This document shows positions 6,556-14,857 of a stretch of 35,812 bases of DNA, one piece after another (the first letter of the stretch is position 1; every line of letters begins with the position of its first letter). The translations under genes were made by a program, and so were the position numbers. Under the pieces are notes generated by a model that made no database searches, was not told the origin of the DNA, and saw only the letters and a list, made by a program, of their open reading frames with translations. The stretch comes from Tolypothrix sp. FACHB-123. Its GTDB lineage: Bacteria > Cyanobacteriota > Cyanobacteriia > Cyanobacteriales > Nostocaceae. The DNA lies in the NCBI RefSeq assembly GCF_014697075.1, contig NZ_JACJRE010000067.1, positions 1 to 35,812 on the forward strand, read 5' to 3'.

Positions 6556-9060
6556 ATGAGCGAAGAACCCCTTAATACTCCGCACCAGATTCTGAATATT
6601 TCAGATGCTGCTTCCCTTGAAAATACTCAAATTGGGGGGATAGCAGGGCGTGATGTGAACGTAAGCCAAATTCAAGGAAAAGTTGTAAATGTTACCGTAT
6701 ATGACCATATACACGCACCTAATGGATTGAGCGGTCAACCTGTCATTGAAATAAGACCCTTAACTCAGTATGAATATCGTCAGCGAGAAAATTTGCTTAA
6801 TAGTGTTAAAAATTTTTGGATTGAAGACTTTTTAAAAAAATCACTGCATACTAAGGTATTGATTAATTTGGGTTTGGAAGAAAGACCTAATGCTATACAA
6901 AATCGATTTCCTGGTGTACAAGAGTTTTCTGAGCCAACTGCAAAAGTCTTACTTGAGGATATAGAAGCAACAGAATATTTTCAAAAGATGGGAACAGGGC
7001 GAAACTTATTAATTTTAGGAGAGCCTGGGTCTGGAAAAACGATAACTCTCCTTAAAATTGCACAGAGCTTAATTACTCGAACAGAATCAAACTTAAGTTT
7101 ACCTATTCCAGTAGTATTCAATTTATCTTCTTGGGCAAATAATCAAGAAACAATTAGTAAATGGTTAGTTCAGGAACTCGCACTCAGATACGACGTACCT
7201 AAGTCTTTAGGTAAAAAATTGATTAGGGAGCAACAACTGATACTGTTACTAGATGGACTTGATGAAGTAAAAGCAGAGTATCGTAGCAACTGTCTTAAGA
7301 ATTTGAACCAATTTATTCAATCACACGGCGTAACAGAAATAGTGGTGTGCTGCCGTATCAGAGATTATGAAGCTCTTGCAGAGCGCTTAAAACTACAAAG
7401 TGCTATTTGCATTCAACCTTTAAACAATGGGCAGATTGACAAATATTTGGAAATGGCTGGTGAGCAATTAGTTGCTTTGAAAAATTTGCTGCAACAAAAT
7501 AATGAACTGCGTGAGTTTGCTAAATCACCTTTAATTTTGAGTGTGATGAGTTTAACTTATAAAGATTGTTCAGTAGAAGAACTTTCCTCTATTGATTCAG
7601 CACAAGAATGGCTAAAGCGCTTGTTTGACAAATATATTAAGCGGATGTTTGAGCGTCGAGGAAGCACTCAGCTTTATCCACAAGAAAAAACAAAGCACTG
7701 GCTGATTTGGTTAGCACAGATGATGTTGGCTAATGGAGAAACAGTTTTTCTTATTGAACAGCTTCAACCTCAATGTTTAGTATCCAGAAAAAAAATTATA
7801 CTGTACAAAATTACGACTATTATTTTAGGTATCTTATTTATTATACAATTAGATATGGCTATTTCAAATATGTTAGCCTTTTTTCAACCGAATGGATATC
7901 AAGCATTCAATAGTAATGTAAGTTCTATTTTTAATAATAGTCAATTAATTTTGGTGTACATATTTCAAATACTAATTTATGGACTATTATTTGGATATGG
8001 GAAAGATGAGATAAAGACAGTATACACAATAAAATTTTCAATAAGAAAAACATTTACTAATATATACAAACTCTTAGAAATCAGTATTTTTAGCGGCTTA
8101 TTTTTTGGACTTTCTTTGGATTTGATTATCGATTTGTTCACAGATAAAAATATTTTAAATATTTCCCTATGGGTTAAATACAATGATTATAAGCAGTATA
8201 CTCATTGTAATGATGAATTGTGTACGATTTTAAATGGATTAAGCGCTGCGTTTTCCTTAATGGAAAAAATTAAGATTTCTTATCTTGAGATAGGTAATTT
8301 TTTTATATTGCCTGAATTATTATCGTTTATTTTATTAATTATTATTATAATTTGGCTTTGTTTAGGATATTATTCAGGAATACGAATGTTTATAAAAAAT
8401 CATGATTTTAGAGTTTTTGAAAAAAGAAATAGTTGGTTAATTCAGATAATACATTTGATAATAATATTTATAATTATTAGTTTTATTATCTTTCCAGCCG
8501 TAAACAGCTTACTTTATACTTATTATGAACACTATCGACCTACGTTTTATGGAGTAGAATTATATAATTTTTATGACGGTGGTTTATTATCTTTGGGAGG
8601 GATAGTTTTATCCTTAATTATAAGCTTAATCTATTTATTAAATAAAAGTATAACAAATTACGAAATAAAAGATACAAAGCTCCCAAATGAAGGAATCTGG
8701 AGAACAGTGAAGAATACTATTTTCTTAGGATTCAGTGGTGCTTTAATTGGGGCGCTGATTTCGGTAATTTTTATCCAGCTTCTAAAAGAACCGTGGCATC
8801 GGTTTACTATATTTGCTGGGTGTATCTTTATAAGTATGCTATTTGGTCTATTTAAAGGTGGTATCAGAACTTGTATTCGCCATTTTGCTTTACGACTTAT
8901 ACTTACTCTTAAAGGAAAAACTCCTTGGGATTATTCCAAATTCCTTGAATATGCTACTGAGCGCTTATTTATACAAAAAGTTGGAGGTGGCTACATTTTT
9001 ATCCATAGAATACTGTTAGAACATTTCGCAAAGATGGAGTTGGAACAGGAAAGGCGTTGA
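6556..9060 (+). CDS. NACHT-domain STAND NTPase with multi-pass membrane C-terminus
   Basis: The 834-residue protein opens with a QIGGIAGRD motif (residues 25-33), then a NACHT NTPase domain (~148-350): Walker A GEPGSGKT at 155-162, Walker B LILLLDGLDEV at 228-238, and downstream CRIRDYEAL and SPLILSVM motifs typical of cyanobacterial NACHTs. Residues ~408-775 hold seven or eight hydrophobic segments. The end (VGGGYIFIHRILLEHFA) is a recurring C-terminal signature of cyanobacterial NACHT membrane proteins. STAND NTPases act as switches that oligomerise on sensing a ligand; bacterial NACHTs include antiphage proteins. Activation through the membrane tail is inference. The region ~7790-8700 is far more AT-rich than its neighbours. 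It lies inside the inverted-repeat element. Confidence 0.9.
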   Translation: MSEEPLNTPHQILNISDAASLENTQIGGIAGRDVNVSQIQGKVVNVTVYDHIHAPNGLSGQPVIEIRPLTQYEYRQRENLLNSVKNFWIEDFLKKSLHTKVLINLGLEERPNAIQNRFPGVQEFSEPTAKVLLEDIEATEYFQKMGTGRNLLILGEPGSGKTITLLKIAQSLITRTESNLSLPIPVVFNLSSWANNQETISKWLVQELALRYDVPKSLGKKLIREQQLILLLDGLDEVKAEYRSNCLKNLNQFIQSHGVTEIVVCCRIRDYEALAERLKLQSAICIQPLNNGQIDKYLEMAGEQLVALKNLLQQNNELREFAKSPLILSVMSLTYKDCSVEELSSIDSAQEWLKRLFDKYIKRMFERRGSTQLYPQEKTKHWLIWLAQMMLANGETVFLIEQLQPQCLVSRKKIILYKITTIILGILFIIQLDMAISNMLAFFQPNGYQAFNSNVSSIFNNSQLILVYIFQILIYGLLFGYGKDEIKTVYTIKFSIRKTFTNIYKLLEISIFSGLFFGLSLDLIIDLFTDKNILNISLWVKYNDYKQYTHCNDELCTILNGLSAAFSLMEKIKISYLEIGNFFILPELLSFILLIIIIIWLCLGYYSGIRMFIKNHDFRVFEKRNSWLIQIIHLIIIFIIISFIIFPAVNSLLYTYYEHYRPTFYGVELYNFYDGGLLSLGGIVLSLIISLIYLLNKSITNYEIKDTKLPNEGIWRTVKNTIFLGFSGALIGALISVIFIQLLKEPWHRFTIFAGCIFISMLFGLFKGGIRTCIRHFALRLILTLKGKTPWDYSKFLEYATERLFIQKVGGGYIFIHRILLEHFAKMELEQERR

Positions 9061-9126
9061 GGAAGATATAGTGAATTTAAGGATTTAGTAATGCTGAAAT
9101 CTGCTGTGTGAAAGAATTTTAGGCTT

Positions 9127-9162
9127 GTTGGTACAATGTGACAGCTTCTCTAGCCTTACGCC
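9127..9162 (-). repeat. Terminal inverted repeat, right
   Basis: This is the reverse-complement partner of 5560-5595 (34 of 36 matches; 9138-9162 perfect over 25 bases). It begins 66 bases after the NACHT stop codon. Confidence 0.85.
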
Positions 9163-9167
9163 TGGTT
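9163..9167. repeat. Target-site duplication, right (TGGTT)
   Basis: This copy of the 5-bp sequence found at 5555-5559 lies directly outside the right inverted repeat. Confidence 0.6.
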
Positions 9168-9447
9168 GGGAATTTGATGAAAAATCTGGATGCGGCGCTT
9201 AACTGCAAAAGGATAAAGTTATCTTTCTTAGCTTGGCAGTTAAGCAACGCTCTTAAGCCATTTCTTACTTTGGACAATTAGGCTTGATTTTATTTCAAAA
9301 ATTCTGATGCTCAACTGGTAGTAGTAGACCTACCACTAGAACTACCACTTAAGCAAAGTATTTATTTATACTGTTTGATTTAAACTACCACAAACTCTAT
9401 GTAGTTAGTAGGGTTTTAACTAGCTTTTGAATGATTCAATAATGCAG

Positions 9448-11763
9448 TCATCTCGGCTTAATCCCATCAATACCTTGGGATTGTAAGTCGATTTGCTGAA
9501 CCACTGATGGAAGTAATTGCTGTGCAGATTGAGGCTGGACAAAATCGACCGCAACACCCAGTTTTTCAGCTAGCTCCAAAGCGTTGTTGCAAAAATCAGT
9601 TGCCCCTGCAACTATAGTACCGACTGCTAACAGTGCAACCAAGAGAGCTTGAACCCTCGATGGCTTACGCTTCTCAGGTTTACTGACAACTTCTTGCAAG
9701 TCATCTAGATGTGTTAGAGCTGCTTCACGTTGTTCCTCTGGAAACTCCTGTGCCTTTTTACGTAGAGATTCAATCAAGCTATTGATCTCATTAATGTTCT
9801 GCACAATGTATTGAGAAACATCTTTAATGTTTCCACTGCCACTGTGTACTGCGGCAATGTTGTTATTAGAGAATATGGTTTTGTTAGTAGATTCTTGATT
9901 ACCACTCATCTTGTTTCCATCTCCTATTTGAAATTGAAATTTATTTCCGATTATTTGATAATTATCCTGAGTCTTTGACTCAAGTGCTAATTTTAAGGAA
10001 ATTCTAAAAGCATTGTTCTCCCCCTTAAGGTTCTGTATCTTGAGTTCCATCTCATTAATTCTTGCTTCCATTTCCTCCTTGAGCTTTTGAGGATCGGCTC
10101 CATCAGGATAACCGATTTTAATTGTTACTAAACCTTCGCCTAGAGGCTTCCATTCCTTCAAGGAAAGTTCACTATTATATTCATCTAATACTTGTATATT
10201 TAATTGAGTGAAAACATATGAGAATATTTGTAGGTTAAATCCCTTACGAAAGACGAGTTCAAAAACGTTTGAAGCTTGTTGATATCTTTTAGTGAACTCT
10301 CCTGGCTCAAATTCCTGACGATCCTGGTCAGGATACTTTAAATAAACAAACTTGCAATCAACATCATCTAAAACTGTATTTGGCTCTATACTCCAAGTAC
10401 CTAACCCAGAAGCACCTGTTAACTTCGCTCGACGAAAGTTTGTTCCTGAAGCACGAACTCTTGTGAGATTTGCGCCCTCTAAATTTGCTCCTTCCAAGTT
10501 AGCATACCGTAAATCGGCATCACTTAAGTCAGTGCCTTTGAGGTCTATTTCGATTAAATTTGCACCTTTAAGATCAACTCCTGGAAAAAATTTATCTTGA
10601 TTCTGATATTTAACTAACAAATTTCTGACTTTAGGATTAGTCAAAATTGAGTTGCTAATTCTTGCATATTCTAAATTTACAGCATCTTTCCAAGCCACAC
10701 GAGTAAGCGTTGTTCGTTGTGTTTGAGAATCAGTAAAGTCTGTATTACTCAATGAAGCTTTGCTAAAAATAGCATCAGTTAAATCTGCTCCTTGAAAGTT
10801 TGTGCCTCGGAAAGCTGCTATCCACATGGCCAAAGAGCGTATTAAAATAAACTTTTTATTTTCTCTAAATGCTTGGAAAATAACAAAAAAGTTAATACTT
10901 GCGTAATATAAGATAATATACGTCCACTTGTCATGATCTGCTTTTGTCATTCCCTGAAAAACAAGTGGTAGAACTTTGTATGCAAATAATCCAAAGTAAA
11001 TAATGCTGCTGTATAAGAAAGCTATGCCAGATGGGGTTAGAAAAGAGTTGAACTCGATTTGATTAACATTGGAACTGTTTGTATGGGTACTAGGTAAAGT
11101 ATGATCAACCGTAAGATTGCTTAAAGATGTCGCACCTAAAAGAGCGCAAGCACCATTCACAATTACACTAACAATTAGAGTTAATGCAAAACTAAGAGTG
11201 ATAGCAAGTGAATTAGCAGCCACAGAAGATACTAAAGCAGCATCAAGCATTTTTAAGGAAACTGGACTAGTACCACTGACAGAAAAAAAACTTGTAATCA
11301 AAACTGTAGGAACTATTATCCCAAAAGACTTTACAGTAAAACCTTGAAATATAATTGAGAAAAGTACAGTGTATAATACTAAAGCGCCAGGAATAGAAGT
11401 GATTCTTTGAGTAACTTCTGGTGAGCGAAAATATGTGTAAAATGTATCAATTAGTTGTATTGTAGCCAGATTAAAGACTAATGGAACTATATGCAAAGCT
11501 AATAGTTGAAAAACTGCCCAATGTTTGCGTAATCCTCCCAATGCCCCTGTGAAATTTGCCTCTCTTAAATTAGCATTACTAAAGTTAGTTCCTCGAATAT
11601 CTGCATAGCTAAAGTTAGCTTTAGCTAAGTTTGCGCTTTTAAGATTAATTCCTTTAAGATTCGCATTACTAAAATCAGGAATGGCTTCTGGATTGCTAGA
11701 TCTCCATTCGTTCCACACCTGTGTACCTTGCTTGAGTAATTCTAAGTGGCTTGAGTTTGGCAT
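9448..11763 (-). CDS. Pentapeptide-repeat membrane protein with helical effector-like tail
   Basis: The 771-residue protein alternates pentapeptide-repeat blocks (A[DN]LxX) with membrane segments. Repeats lie at ~28-75 (NANLKGINLKSANL), ~320-350 (FRGTNFQGADLTDAIF) and ~393-448 (GVDLKGANLIEIDL, DADLRYANLEGANL); hydrophobic segments lie mainly between ~85 and 310. A coiled-coil stretch follows at ~560-590 (EARINEMELKIQNLKGEN), then a Gly/Asn-rich piece (QIGDGNKMSG, HSGSGNIKD) recalling the QIGG motif of the NACHT pair. The end (~675-750) has charged helices (FPEEQREAALTHLDDLQEVV) and a hydrophobic helix (ALLVALLAVGTIVAGA), a C-terminal module recurrent in cyanobacterial pentapeptide proteins. 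Role unknown; a membrane-linked conflict or stress protein is plausible. It converges on the NACHT gene. Confidence 0.8.
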   Translation of the reverse strand: MPNSSHLELLKQGTQVWNEWRSSNPEAIPDFSNANLKGINLKSANLAKANFSYADIRGTNFSNANLREANFTGALGGLRKHWAVFQLLALHIVPLVFNLATIQLIDTFYTYFRSPEVTQRITSIPGALVLYTVLFSIIFQGFTVKSFGIIVPTVLITSFFSVSGTSPVSLKMLDAALVSSVAANSLAITLSFALTLIVSVIVNGACALLGATSLSNLTVDHTLPSTHTNSSNVNQIEFNSFLTPSGIAFLYSSIIYFGLFAYKVLPLVFQGMTKADHDKWTYIILYYASINFFVIFQAFRENKKFILIRSLAMWIAAFRGTNFQGADLTDAIFSKASLSNTDFTDSQTQRTTLTRVAWKDAVNLEYARISNSILTNPKVRNLLVKYQNQDKFFPGVDLKGANLIEIDLKGTDLSDADLRYANLEGANLEGANLTRVRASGTNFRRAKLTGASGLGTWSIEPNTVLDDVDCKFVYLKYPDQDRQEFEPGEFTKRYQQASNVFELVFRKGFNLQIFSYVFTQLNIQVLDEYNSELSLKEWKPLGEGLVTIKIGYPDGADPQKLKEEMEARINEMELKIQNLKGENNAFRISLKLALESKTQDNYQIIGNKFQFQIGDGNKMSGNQESTNKTIFSNNNIAAVHSGSGNIKDVSQYIVQNINEINSLIESLRKKAQEFPEEQREAALTHLDDLQEVVSKPEKRKPSRVQALLVALLAVGTIVAGATDFCNNALELAEKLGVAVDFVQPQSAQQLLPSVVQQIDLQSQGIDGIKPR

Positions 11764-11859
11764 TTCTAGCTGTACTATACGATTTTACGGCTGATTTGGT
11801 AGCCCAATTCAGTTTTGACTACTATTCAATGGTGAACCTGAGAATCTGAAATGGTCGTT

Positions 11860-11906
11860 GTAACTTAAAGGAAAAGATTGCCGAAAATTTAAGGATAAGC
11901 TTGCCG
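11860..11906 (-). repeat. Two inverted-orientation copies of the CGGCAA..TCCTTTAAG repeat
   Basis: Read on the minus strand the copies are CGGCAATCTTTTCCTTTAAG (11864-11883) and CGGCAAGCTTATCCTTAAAT (11887-11906). They face the three plus-strand copies at 11985-12151. Confidence 0.55.
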
Positions 11907-11984
11907 AACCCAAAGCCTAACTAGCTTCTGTCTTTGTCATGGCGTGATCGCAAAGCCCAAAACTCTTATTCAGTCATGGACTCA

Positions 11985-12151
11985 CGGCAACTTTATTATC
12001 TAATGAATGGAACTCGATAACTAATTCAGAAATATCCGAAATAATCGAGAGAATATTGCTTTCAGCCTCTGTCACGGACACTTTATCCTTTAAGTTACAC
12101 AAAAATAAGCATTCCAGGCTTTTACGTCGGCCACTTTATCCTTTTAGCGAC
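11985..12151 (+). repeat. Three direct copies of the CGGCmACTTTATCCTTT repeat
   Basis: The copies are CGGCAACTTTATTATCTAAT (11985-12004), CGGACACTTTATCCTTTAAG (12075-12094) and CGGCCACTTTATCCTTTTAG (12128-12147), the last two 53 bp apart. A further relative, GCAAACTTTTCCTTTAAGTC, is at 18752-18771. Confidence 0.55.
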
Positions 12152-12328
12152 AAGTTAATGGCTCCATTTGCTACCTCTTATAGCGATATCATATTTTTAC
12201 TACATAGGTTCTGCTTTAAATTCCATAATCAACTTAAAGAGTTTGGGCTATTGTTTTTGGCTTATAAACAATGTAGTACTTCACTAAAAGGCTATTTGTT
12301 TAAAATCGGCTAGTAAACAACTGTGCTT

Positions 12329-13075
12329 TTACCGCCGCCGCCTCTGATTAGGATCAGTCCCCAAATTTCGCTCAACCCGTTTCAACTTAGTATTAGTCCA
12401 ACCAGTCTGCTGTTCAATCTTCTCCAAAGAAGTTTGTGCCTCATAAGGCAGACTCAGAGGAAAAAAGCGTGAATAAACCGTAAACAGAATAAAAAACGTA
12501 ATCGGAGTGAAAAGCGAAACAAAAGCAGTTCTTGCCCAATTTTTAGCGGCCAAATCCACGGCGACGCTGTGGCTCAATTGATGGCTCGATATCATACTCT
12601 TCATCTGGCTCAATTCCTCTCTCAACGGAGCAATCAACTTCTCTGTGTGGTTTGGGGAGGTATTGCTCCAATAATTGGAGAGATTGGTTAAGTTCTTCAA
12701 TAGCTCTAGCTGTTGCTGCGACGTTACATTTAAAGCGCTCAAGGCTGTTGCGAGCTGATTGCAGCTGTTCGCTAGAACTTTGATATTCTCCGTGTGGTCG
12801 GCTTGCGTCTTCAATTGCTCCTGAGTCAGTTGGCTCCATTGATTTAACTCCACCTGCAAATTTTCAAACAATAACTTCCAATCATTTGGTGCAGTTTCTG
12901 TCAGCTGTGCCAAATAACCGATGTACTGTACCAACCGAAAAGCTGGGTCATCCTGCTTCATCCCAGAATCCAGCGCAAACCGCAACACCTTCGCTTGAAA
13001 TTCTGGTGACTTTTCTGACAGCAATCTATCTAAGTGGGATACCCCACCATTACCCTTACCATTTGCGCTCGCCAT
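12329..13075 (-). CDS. Membrane-anchored mobilization-region protein, 248 aa
   Basis: The 248-residue protein has a soluble helical N-terminal region (SHLDRLLSEKSPEFQAKVLRFALDSG...DDPAFRL), a long helical segment (~80-165) that may be coiled coil, and one membrane segment at ~183-205 (FVSLFTPITFFILFTVY), followed by a basic C-terminus ending RRRR. The N-terminal pattern resembles a cyanobacterial plasmid family that I recall as DUF6753, but I am not certain. Its ATG overlaps the stop of the ParA-like gene (13075) by one base, so the three minus-strand genes 14394-12329 form one operon beside the oriT. A role in the transfer apparatus or membrane docking is inferred from context. Confidence 0.72.
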   Translation of the reverse strand: MASANGKGNGGVSHLDRLLSEKSPEFQAKVLRFALDSGMKQDDPAFRLVQYIGYLAQLTETAPNDWKLLFENLQVELNQWSQLTQEQLKTQADHTENIKVLANSCNQLATALSALNVTSQQQLELLKNLTNLSNYWSNTSPNHTEKLIAPLREELSQMKSMISSHQLSHSVAVDLAAKNWARTAFVSLFTPITFFILFTVYSRFFPLSLPYEAQTSLEKIEQQTGWTNTKLKRVERNLGTDPNQRRRR

Positions 13076-13854
13076 TACTCCAGCCCCAACTGTACAGATG
13101 CCTTAGCAAACTCAGTTTCAACCGCATCAATCCAGCCATAAATACGAGATTGATTACTCAAACTGAAATCCTCATGCTCCAGCGCTTCCCTAAACGTCAA
13201 ATCATGAGAGTCAATCAAATCAAAAATATCGTCATATAACTCAGGCAATAAAAGTTCAACAGCCCCCAAAGCTTCCACAGACTGTTTCACCTTAGAATTG
13301 TTGTAGCGGGTGAACTTGTGTTCATCACCCCAATAAAGATTTTTTACCACCACATAATCTACGCGCTCACCGCAGAAATCTACCAGCCGCTTTAACTGCA
13401 ACAGACTGTCCTTCACCCGACCCAAAACCGACACCATCGTGATGCGATAACCCAAACGCTGGGCATTTTGAAACAGAAAAATATCCTTCGCCACCGACTC
13501 AAAATATTCCGCAGCACCAGCAGGTAGATCCACCAAAGAAACCTGCGGAGAAAAATGCTTCAAATCATCCTGCAAAGCATCAGCACCACCCCGCTGATTT
13601 AGTTTGAGTGTTCGCACCCCAGGTTCTAACTTATTGTAGTGACGATAAAGCTGCGGATTCGACTTGTCACACTCATAAGCAATACAGTTGATATTTCTGT
13701 GACGGTAAATATCAAGTAGAATCCGCGCCACAACACTTTTACCCGTTCCCCCCTTATCACCGGTAACTAACACTAACCGCCCAGTACATTTTGATGGAGT
13801 ACTTGGTTTTTCTTGGGTAACTCCATCAGCTAATTGCTTAGATTTAACTGCCAT
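13075..13854 (-). CDS. ParA/MinD-like P-loop NTPase of the mobilization operon
   Basis: The 259-residue protein has a deviant Walker A GDKGGTGKS (residues 32-40) and the order of motifs seen in SIMIBI ATPases: AYECDKSNPQ (switch region), VSLVDLPAG (Walker B-like), and VDYVVVKNLYWGD near the base-recognition position. It resembles nucleotide-binding proteins of conjugation loci (TraL/MobD-like) more than partition ParA, which this plasmid encodes separately at 27172. It probably positions the relaxosome or coupling complex. It lies between two mobilization-region genes, overlapping one base with the downstream ATG and abutting the upstream stop. Confidence 0.82.
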   Translation of the reverse strand: MAVKSKQLADGVTQEKPSTPSKCTGRLVLVTGDKGGTGKSVVARILLDIYRHRNINCIAYECDKSNPQLYRHYNKLEPGVRTLKLNQRGGADALQDDLKHFSPQVSLVDLPAGAAEYFESVAKDIFLFQNAQRLGYRITMVSVLGRVKDSLLQLKRLVDFCGERVDYVVVKNLYWGDEHKFTRYNNSKVKQSVEALGAVELLLPELYDDIFDLIDSHDLTFREALEHEDFSLSNQSRIYGWIDAVETEFAKASVQLGLE

Positions 13855-14394
13855 TTACAAATCCTCATCTCTAATCAATTCAGGTTGAAAAGCCAACCCA
13901 GAATTATTTTGATTTGAACTAACTTTCAACTCATCAGTTTGTTTAGTCTTTTTAGGAGTCGTAGTTAAATTTGATTTAGCCTTGGCAGATGCAGTTTTAG
14001 ATTTTGATTGTGGTTGTGATTTAACTTGAGATTTTGTAGCAGACTGAGAATTACTAGACTCAGTTACAGAATTTTCACTAATACCCGATTCATCAACAAC
14101 TTGTGTACTGGTATTCTCAGCAACTGTAGAAGTGACAGACTTTTTGCGACTAGACTTCTTGATATCGTTAAGTAAATAACGGATACGTTCAGCGCTGATA
14201 TTGATATCCAGTCCTGCTAAAGTTTCAGACACTTCCTGATAAGAATAGCCAAGACGAAGCACCCGTTCAATTTGACGACGCATCTTTTTGATAGCTGCGC
14301 GAGCTGGAATCTCATCTAACTCCTTAGTACCCAAAGCCCGTAAAGCATTAAGAGCTTCAGGAATTTTAGATTTAGGAATACTATCTTTAGCCAC
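13855..14394 (-). CDS. Mobilization accessory protein (TraK/MobC-like N-terminal domain), 179 aa
   Basis: Residues ~1-80 form a helical domain (PARAAIKKMRRQIERVLRLG, YSYQEVSETLAGLDINISAERIRYLL) of the kind found in plasmid transfer accessory proteins, where the second part looks like an HTH reading oriT DNA. Residues ~85-165 are a low-complexity Ser/Thr/Lys/Gln linker, and the acidic end RDEDL follows. It is the first gene of the minus-strand mobilization operon and starts divergently from MobC across the putative oriT, so relaxosome assembly or autoregulation at that site is likely by context. The exact family is not certain. Confidence 0.65.
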   Translation of the reverse strand: MAKDSIPKSKIPEALNALRALGTKELDEIPARAAIKKMRRQIERVLRLGYSYQEVSETLAGLDINISAERIRYLLNDIKKSSRKKSVTSTVAENTSTQVVDESGISENSVTESSNSQSATKSQVKSQPQSKSKTASAKAKSNLTTTPKKTKQTDELKVSSNQNNSGLAFQPELIRDEDL

Positions 14395-14857
14395 AAAGTA
14401 AAACCCAACTAATGTTTATGTTTAAAACTTTACTTTACTAATGGGCATCTATCTAAAGACAGGTATAATCTCTGACTAAAATTAATTAATAATAAGCAAT
14501 AGATATTAACGTAAAGAATTGAACAGTAATTGCGGATAGCTTGTAAGATAACTCACAAAGAGTTAATCAAAAAAAATACACAATAATCACACAGCTATCA
14601 CTTTCAAAACTCACCATGCCAATCAACGCATAATTTTCGCGTCTGTTTGATTGGCAGTAGCAGCCCAATACGCACTATACCCCCACATGGGCGGACACCC
14701 CTGTTCCTCCTGCCTCCCCGAAACGCTGGTGAGGAGCAAGCCATGCCTAAAGCTTCGCTTTACCGTCGCTGCGCTCGGTACGGCAGGCTTGCCAAGGTGG
14801 GAAGCCTCCCCCCTTGGAACCCCCCTCAACAAGTTGCACTTTGTCAGGAATGACATT
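14395..14857. other. Putative oriT and divergent promoter region
   Basis: The region between divergent mobilization operons holds a perfect 10-bp inverted repeat TGCCAATCAA (14617-14626) / TTGATTGGCA (14647-14656), a large GC-rich hairpin (GCAAGCC near 14738 pairing with GGCTTGC near 14787, with AAAGC-TTC-GCTTT inside) and a further stem CCAAGG/CCTTGG around 14795-14819. Position between accessory genes and MobC/relaxase is the usual place of oriT. The nic site cannot be fixed by eye. The left ~200 bases are AT-rich and would hold promoters. Confidence 0.6.

Larger units (their letters stand above)
5560..9162. mobile_element. Transposon-like element carrying a NACHT module (Tn3-like, non-autonomous)
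   Basis: The 3,603-bp segment is bounded by inverted repeats (5560-5595 and 9127-9162; 34 of 36 bases match, the outer 25 perfectly) and by a 5-bp direct repeat TGGTT immediately outside both ends. It contains a C-terminal remnant of a tyrosine recombinase, a 144-aa QIGG-motif protein and a NACHT NTPase, but no transposase. TIR length near 36-38 bp, a 5-bp duplication and an internal tyrosine recombinase resemble TnpI-type Tn3 transposons; the family assignment is inference. Removing the element and one TGGTT restores a continuous primase reading frame ending WLGI-stop. Confidence 0.72.
9061..9447. other. Non-coding: right end of the element and downstream flank
   Basis: This stretch holds the right inverted repeat and target duplication (9127-9167), then sequence that would have followed the primase gene before insertion. 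A 7-bp-arm hairpin TGGTAGT/ACTACCA lies at 9316-9347, between convergent genes, and may act as a weak terminator. No gene is seen. Confidence 0.55.
11764..12328. other. Non-coding block with transposon-end-like repeats
   Basis: No credible gene is present. Five related ~20-base repeats of approximate form CGGCAACTTTATCCTTTAAG occur: two on the minus strand (11860-11883, 11886-11906) and three on the plus strand (11985-12004, 12075-12100, 12128-12151). Repeats pointing toward each other resemble the paired ends of transposons whose DDE transposase binds multiple sites (TniA/TnsB-like). No transposase lies between. A plus frame at 12056-12313 covers these repeats and is rejected. Confidence 0.5.

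Noticed and set aside
12056-12313. Plus-strand 85-codon frame
   Set aside because: It covers two copies of the transposon-end-like repeat and has no ribosome binding site or recognised product.
13075-13854. Second plasmid partition ParA
   Set aside because: It has a ParA-like P-loop, but it lies inside the mobilization operon and lacks a centromere-binding partner, so a transfer role is preferred.
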